DNA from: Hetaerina americana
Lineage: Eukaryota > Arthropoda > Insecta > Odonata > Calopterygidae
Length of the DNA stretch: 64,000 nt
Direction of reading: 5' to 3'
Assembly (NCBI GenBank): GCA_022747635.1
Contig: JAKTNV010000003.1
Coordinates: 10,914,911 to 10,978,910, forward strand
In this document: positions 60,975-64,000 of the stretch, piece after piece
How the letters are laid out: the number at the start of each line of letters is the position of its first letter
How positions within the stretch are numbered: the first letter of the stretch is position 1
The notes under the pieces: model-generated
Told to the model about the DNA's origin: nothing
Databases searched by the model: none
The model's input: only the letters and a program-made list of their open reading frames with translations
Program-made: the position numbers and the translations under genes

Positions 60975-61440
60975 TTTAGTACGGCTCAGAAACGTGGTCA
61001 TCGAAGATGGATGGTAGGCATACGAGTAGATTGGAGGCTGTTGAAGTGTGGGTGTGGAGAAGGATAGAAAAAGTGACTTGGACAAAAAGGAAAACAAACG
61101 AGGAAGTGCTAGGTATGGTGGGAGAGGAGAGGGTACTGTTGAGAAAAATACTAAGGAGGTGGGAAAGAAGTACGAAGAGAATTTTGATTGGCAAGGAAGA
61201 CTGTGATAGAGGAAAGAATGTTAGGAATATGACGAAGGGGTAGGAACAGGATAAGGATGTTAGACGGAATGAGCGGAGGAAGGAAGTATGCGGAATTTAA
61301 GAGGGATTCCCTGTATTGCCCGATTTCAGGTTGAATTTTTGGTTAGGAGAAGAAAGGGTTTCGTCACTATACCGCTTGGTAGCTTGTGCCCATCCAAAAA
61401 CCTACCTTAACCGGAAGATTACCAACAATAATAATAATTT
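60975..61440 (+). pseudogene. Non-LTR retrotransposon 3' end with coding tail and 3' UTR
   Basis: The plus strand reads YGSETWSSKMDGRHTSRLEA, then VWVWRRIEKVTWTKRKTNEE and VLGMVGEERVLLRKILRR, the conserved region after the RT domain (Y-G-x-E-T-W ... R-R-L-E-x-x-E-x-W-x-W-R-R ... W-x-x-x-x-T-N-E-E-V). After a frameshift at about 61245 it continues IRMLDGMSGGRKYAEFKRDS, the usual last conserved block. A 3' UTR of about 110 bp ends in AATAATAATAATTT, a microsatellite-type tail. The RT domain is absent, so it is a 5'-truncated copy. One frameshift and few stops suggest it is younger than the copies at 15.6, 36.3 and 40.4 kb. Confidence 0.8.
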
Positions 61441-61594
61441 AATTTCCTTTGAATTTTTTGGCTGAGTGAATCTGTACCCATAATGGTTTCAATTTTCCAG
61501 CCCAGATTGCATGATCAGCCACTCTATAGAGATCCCACAACACAGTGCCTAGGTGACTTCCTCCAGGCTAATGAGAATTGTGGGTTTTTAAGTG

Positions 61595-62460
61595 CCCCTA
61601 GCAAGGACGGATGAAGAATAAAGCATCCCACCCCTTGCATGTGAAGGCAAGCGCCGCAAAGAGAAACGCCAAGCGGGCAGAGACCGCACGCCGACATAAC
61701 ATTTCCCCTGCCTGTCGCCTCTCTCCGAGGGATAGGTACATCTCTCTCTCTCTGCCGCTCCGAGGGATGCCGAGTGCGATTTTATTTTGGGTGCCGGCTC
61801 CCCACGCTCCCCCACTACGCCGACGGAGGAAGAGAGTTCGACTTGGGGCGGGGAAGGGGGGATGGATAGAAGGACGGGAGGGTTTTGACACGCCGTGGGA
61901 GAGCTTTTCTTTTCCACTCCACTCCGGAGGCAACAAAAACGGGCGCGGGAGGCGAAAGGGGTGGAGTGGGGGAGGGGGTGGTTTTAAACGGGGGAAGACG
62001 GAGGCGAGGGTTGCGCGAGGGAGGGGGAGAGATACCGAAGGGAGACGTGTCTAGGGAATGTTTCGGGAAGGGAGTGGCTCGAGTGTGTCGAGAGCGTTCT
62101 TGTGGGGGCCGCGGGGGATGGGGTTTGTGAGGTGACGGGGGCGGAGGAGGGGATGAGGGGGCGGGACATGTGGGGCGAGCCCGGCCCGAACGCCGCGTGG
62201 GGTGGCTTGTGTGTTTGCCTCGCGGATCGGTTTGAAGTGCCTGGGGTGAGGGTGGAGGCGGCTTCGGAGCCAATTGGTGACGAAGTCAACACTGCGATGG
62301 GATGAATGCTCTCTGGCGCGGGGGGGGAGGGGGGAGCGCGCGGGTAACGATTTCCCCCGCTGAAACTCCAGGGCGGGGAGACGTTTGCGCGCACTGACGC
62401 GTGGGGCCCAACTTGGCACTTGAGCTGGGGCGAGGTGAGCTTTTCCACAAAACCGTTAAT
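61595..62460. other. GC/CpG island, purine-rich on plus strand
   Basis: A CT-rich tract at 61740-61760, then G-rich plus strand with dense CpG to 62440. The 147- to 154-codon frames on opposite strands are compositional. Confidence 0.5.
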
Positions 62461-62692
62461 TTGTCACCCGAACAAAGCCCTCCGAAAGTGGTATTAGGTT
62501 AAATTAATTGGATTTCCGAGATGCTCCAACGTCTTAGATTGTTTTCCACGGTTAGTATACATTTTATGAAAAATATTAACGGAAGTAAACATATTCGATC
62601 TTCGGCCCCCAGGGTAGATAGCATATGGCGCGCTATCGGACAGACAGTGTGAGTGAATTGGCGTCCTCAAGGTTCCAAGTAAAATAACAGCT
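62461..62692. other. AT-rich stretch without recognised features
   Basis: Nothing recognised. Confidence 0.4.
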
Positions 62693-62792
62693 TATACGAG
62701 GCTGGTCTGAAAGGTTTCCAACCGCAAAAATTTCAGAAAAAAAATCTTGTACCTTTGTTAGGTCGGAAACTTTTCATACCACCCATGTATAT
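62693..62792. mobile_element. Micro-MITE with mariner-type ends
   Basis: About 97 bp between tatacgaggctggtctgaaa (62693-62712) and its inverted partner ending at 62790-62792 (read inverted: tatacatgggtggtatgaaa). The terminal repeats are about 31 bp with six mismatches, continuing into ggtttccaacc/agtttccgacc. The gagg...gaaa...tttcc-gacc pattern is typical of mariner ends. TA occurs at both edges. No coding sequence. Confidence 0.7.
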
Positions 62793-63527
62793 AACGAAGG
62801 CTCTTACATATAACGTAAGATTGATGAGATTTGAGTTTCAAATATTTTTATCGTGAAGCGTAAGAAATTCACCTGAGGGGTAACCACAGCCTTCATGGAC
62901 TTTTTTTGTGCATAGTTCAAGGATTTAAGAATATCGAGTATAAACGAATATGTTGAAAATTATGGCAATCGTTGACAAGCGAGTAATGACAGCAATTCCG
63001 GATGGCATTTCAATGACATTTATTCTCATACTAGTATATATTCAAACGAAGTTCCCTCTCTCATTTCAAATACTTGGATCGAGCCAGGGCGTGGAGAGGA
63101 CCGAAATTCGAAACTATAACATTTGAATACTTTAGACCTCTCCATAATCTATCCTTGAGGCCCTAGGTCTCATTCAAATTCATCAGACACGCTCTGCGAG
63201 TTTTGTAATCCAAATAACATACGTGCGTACAGGTAAGGGATGTGTATGTCAAACTCTCTCCATTCGTGTGAAAATAGACTTTGCTCTGTTGGCCTTGGAA
63301 GTGAAGGGAATGGAGATCGAGATCTTTTAGCCATTCGTATGAACGCCATGCTTACATGGATGGCAGAGAATATTTCAGGAGTAACCTTTCAGGAGAATTT
63401 ACAGTAGGGACAGGTTGCATTTCACCACTGTAATACCTGGATTCCAAGCGTCGTTAACTTCTCGTGTGTGCTGCCGAGAATTATAACTCCTTTGAAAAAA
63501 AAGGCAAAGAAAAATTTACAACCAAAT
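62793..63527. other. AT-rich stretch without recognised features
   Basis: Nothing recognised before the foldback element. Confidence 0.45.
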
Positions 63528-63748
63528 TTAGAATAAATTGAGTGGCTTCAGGCGTGATGTGAAGGAAGTCGAACATAATGAATAACTGATCGTAGCACTT
63601 TTCCACTTGATAAAATTTTTATTTTACGGCCGGGTTTCGATGCATTACATCATCTTCACCAATAATGATGTAATATATCGAAACCCGGTCGTAAAATAAA
63701 ATTTTATCAAGTGAAAAAGTGCTACGATCAATTATTAAAAATTAGAAT
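63528..63748 (+). mobile_element. Foldback element, possible PLE-derived, copy 3
   Basis: The head at 63535-63580 (aattgagtggcttcaggcgt, gaagtcgaacataatgaata) nearly equals the head of the copy at 32463. The left arm (ttttacggccgggtttcgat) is repeated inverted on the right (atcgaaacccggtcgtaaaa). TTAGAAT flanks it at 63528-63534 and 63742-63748, a plausible 7-bp target duplication. Arms differ from each other and from copy 2 by several substitutions. The CTGATGA of copy 2 is not conserved here. Non-coding. Confidence 0.6.
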
Positions 63749-64000
63749 GATAAAAAAGGTTGGCTTTATTACTTGGCAGAGAAAATGTCGAAAGTTTTGC
63801 GATTAACAATGTGCATTATTGCAAATTAATCAAGTCCAATAAAGATGCATGAACGGATGCATTTTGCTCAGAATTGTAACACATTAGGGTACAAAATAAC
63901 GAACCAACGGGAGGGAATGCATTGCGGATTTACTTCGCATTGACCGATATTTTGCCTTCGGTGGTTTTTCCTGAATTGACATTCATTACAAATGAGATTT
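63749..64000. other. Mixed sequence to the window end
   Basis: Nothing recognised. Confidence 0.4.

Overview
The window reads as nuclear DNA of an animal, most likely an insect or another arthropod. The basis is the mobile-element community: three mariner-type DNA transposons, CR1/Jockey-like and other non-LTR retrotransposon remnants, tRNA-headed SINEs, and short foldback elements resembling Penelope-like elements (PLEs). The background is AT-rich with small introgenic-looking ORFs only. I cannot name the species from the sequence. I found no intact cellular gene, rRNA, convincing tRNA gene, CRISPR array or bacterial operon. Most long open frames are by-products of purine-rich or microsatellite DNA, and many of them lack an ATG. 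The window is best read as intergenic or long-intron DNA.

Layout. About twenty GC-rich islands of 0.3 to 1.7 kb, dense in CpG and G-runs, alternate with AT-rich stretches. The main islands are near 2.9-4.6, 5.4-6.25, 7.5-8.9, 10.7-11.1, 11.75-12.65, 17.6-18.05, 23.5-24.5, 25.15-25.8, 27.6-28.7, 29.6-30.1, 33.9-34.4, 34.9-35.5, 38.2-39.65, 41.45-41.75, 42.9-43.25, 44.8-45.5, 46.1-46.95, 48.55-49.45, 52.05-52.8, 55.15-55.9, 58.95-59.5 and 61.6-62.45 kb. They often switch between purine-rich and pyrimidine-rich strands. Their function is unknown.

Mobile DNA. Three mariner copies sit at 18.96-19.88 (minus), 30.54-31.05 (plus) and 57.37-58.12 kb (plus). Each has lost all or most of its catalytic core. 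The last has perfect terminal inverted repeats and an intact reading frame for the DNA-binding half, so it is the youngest. A micro-MITE with mariner-type ends lies at 62.70-62.79 kb. Non-LTR remnants carry reverse transcriptase or C-terminal coding traces at 15.65-15.98, 36.32-36.60, 40.42-41.17 (minus) and 60.98-61.44 kb, with UTR-like pieces at 11.43-11.50 and 32.88-33.00 kb. tRNA-headed SINE pieces lie at 0.19-0.40, 2.76-2.93, 22.39-22.50, 43.37-43.47, 43.68-44.00 and 51.88-51.99 kb.

The most unusual structures are three foldback elements at 2.01-2.36, 32.46-32.67 and 63.54-63.74 kb. They share one terminal motif, form long hairpins, and are flanked by short direct repeats of 9, 12 and about 7 bp. 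One carries a hammerhead-ribozyme-like core (CTGATGA, a 4-bp stem, GAAAC, GTC). Together these traits suggest a PLE-derived non-autonomous family. A second unnamed dispersed family, with a conserved roughly 60-bp terminal module, occurs at least seven times.
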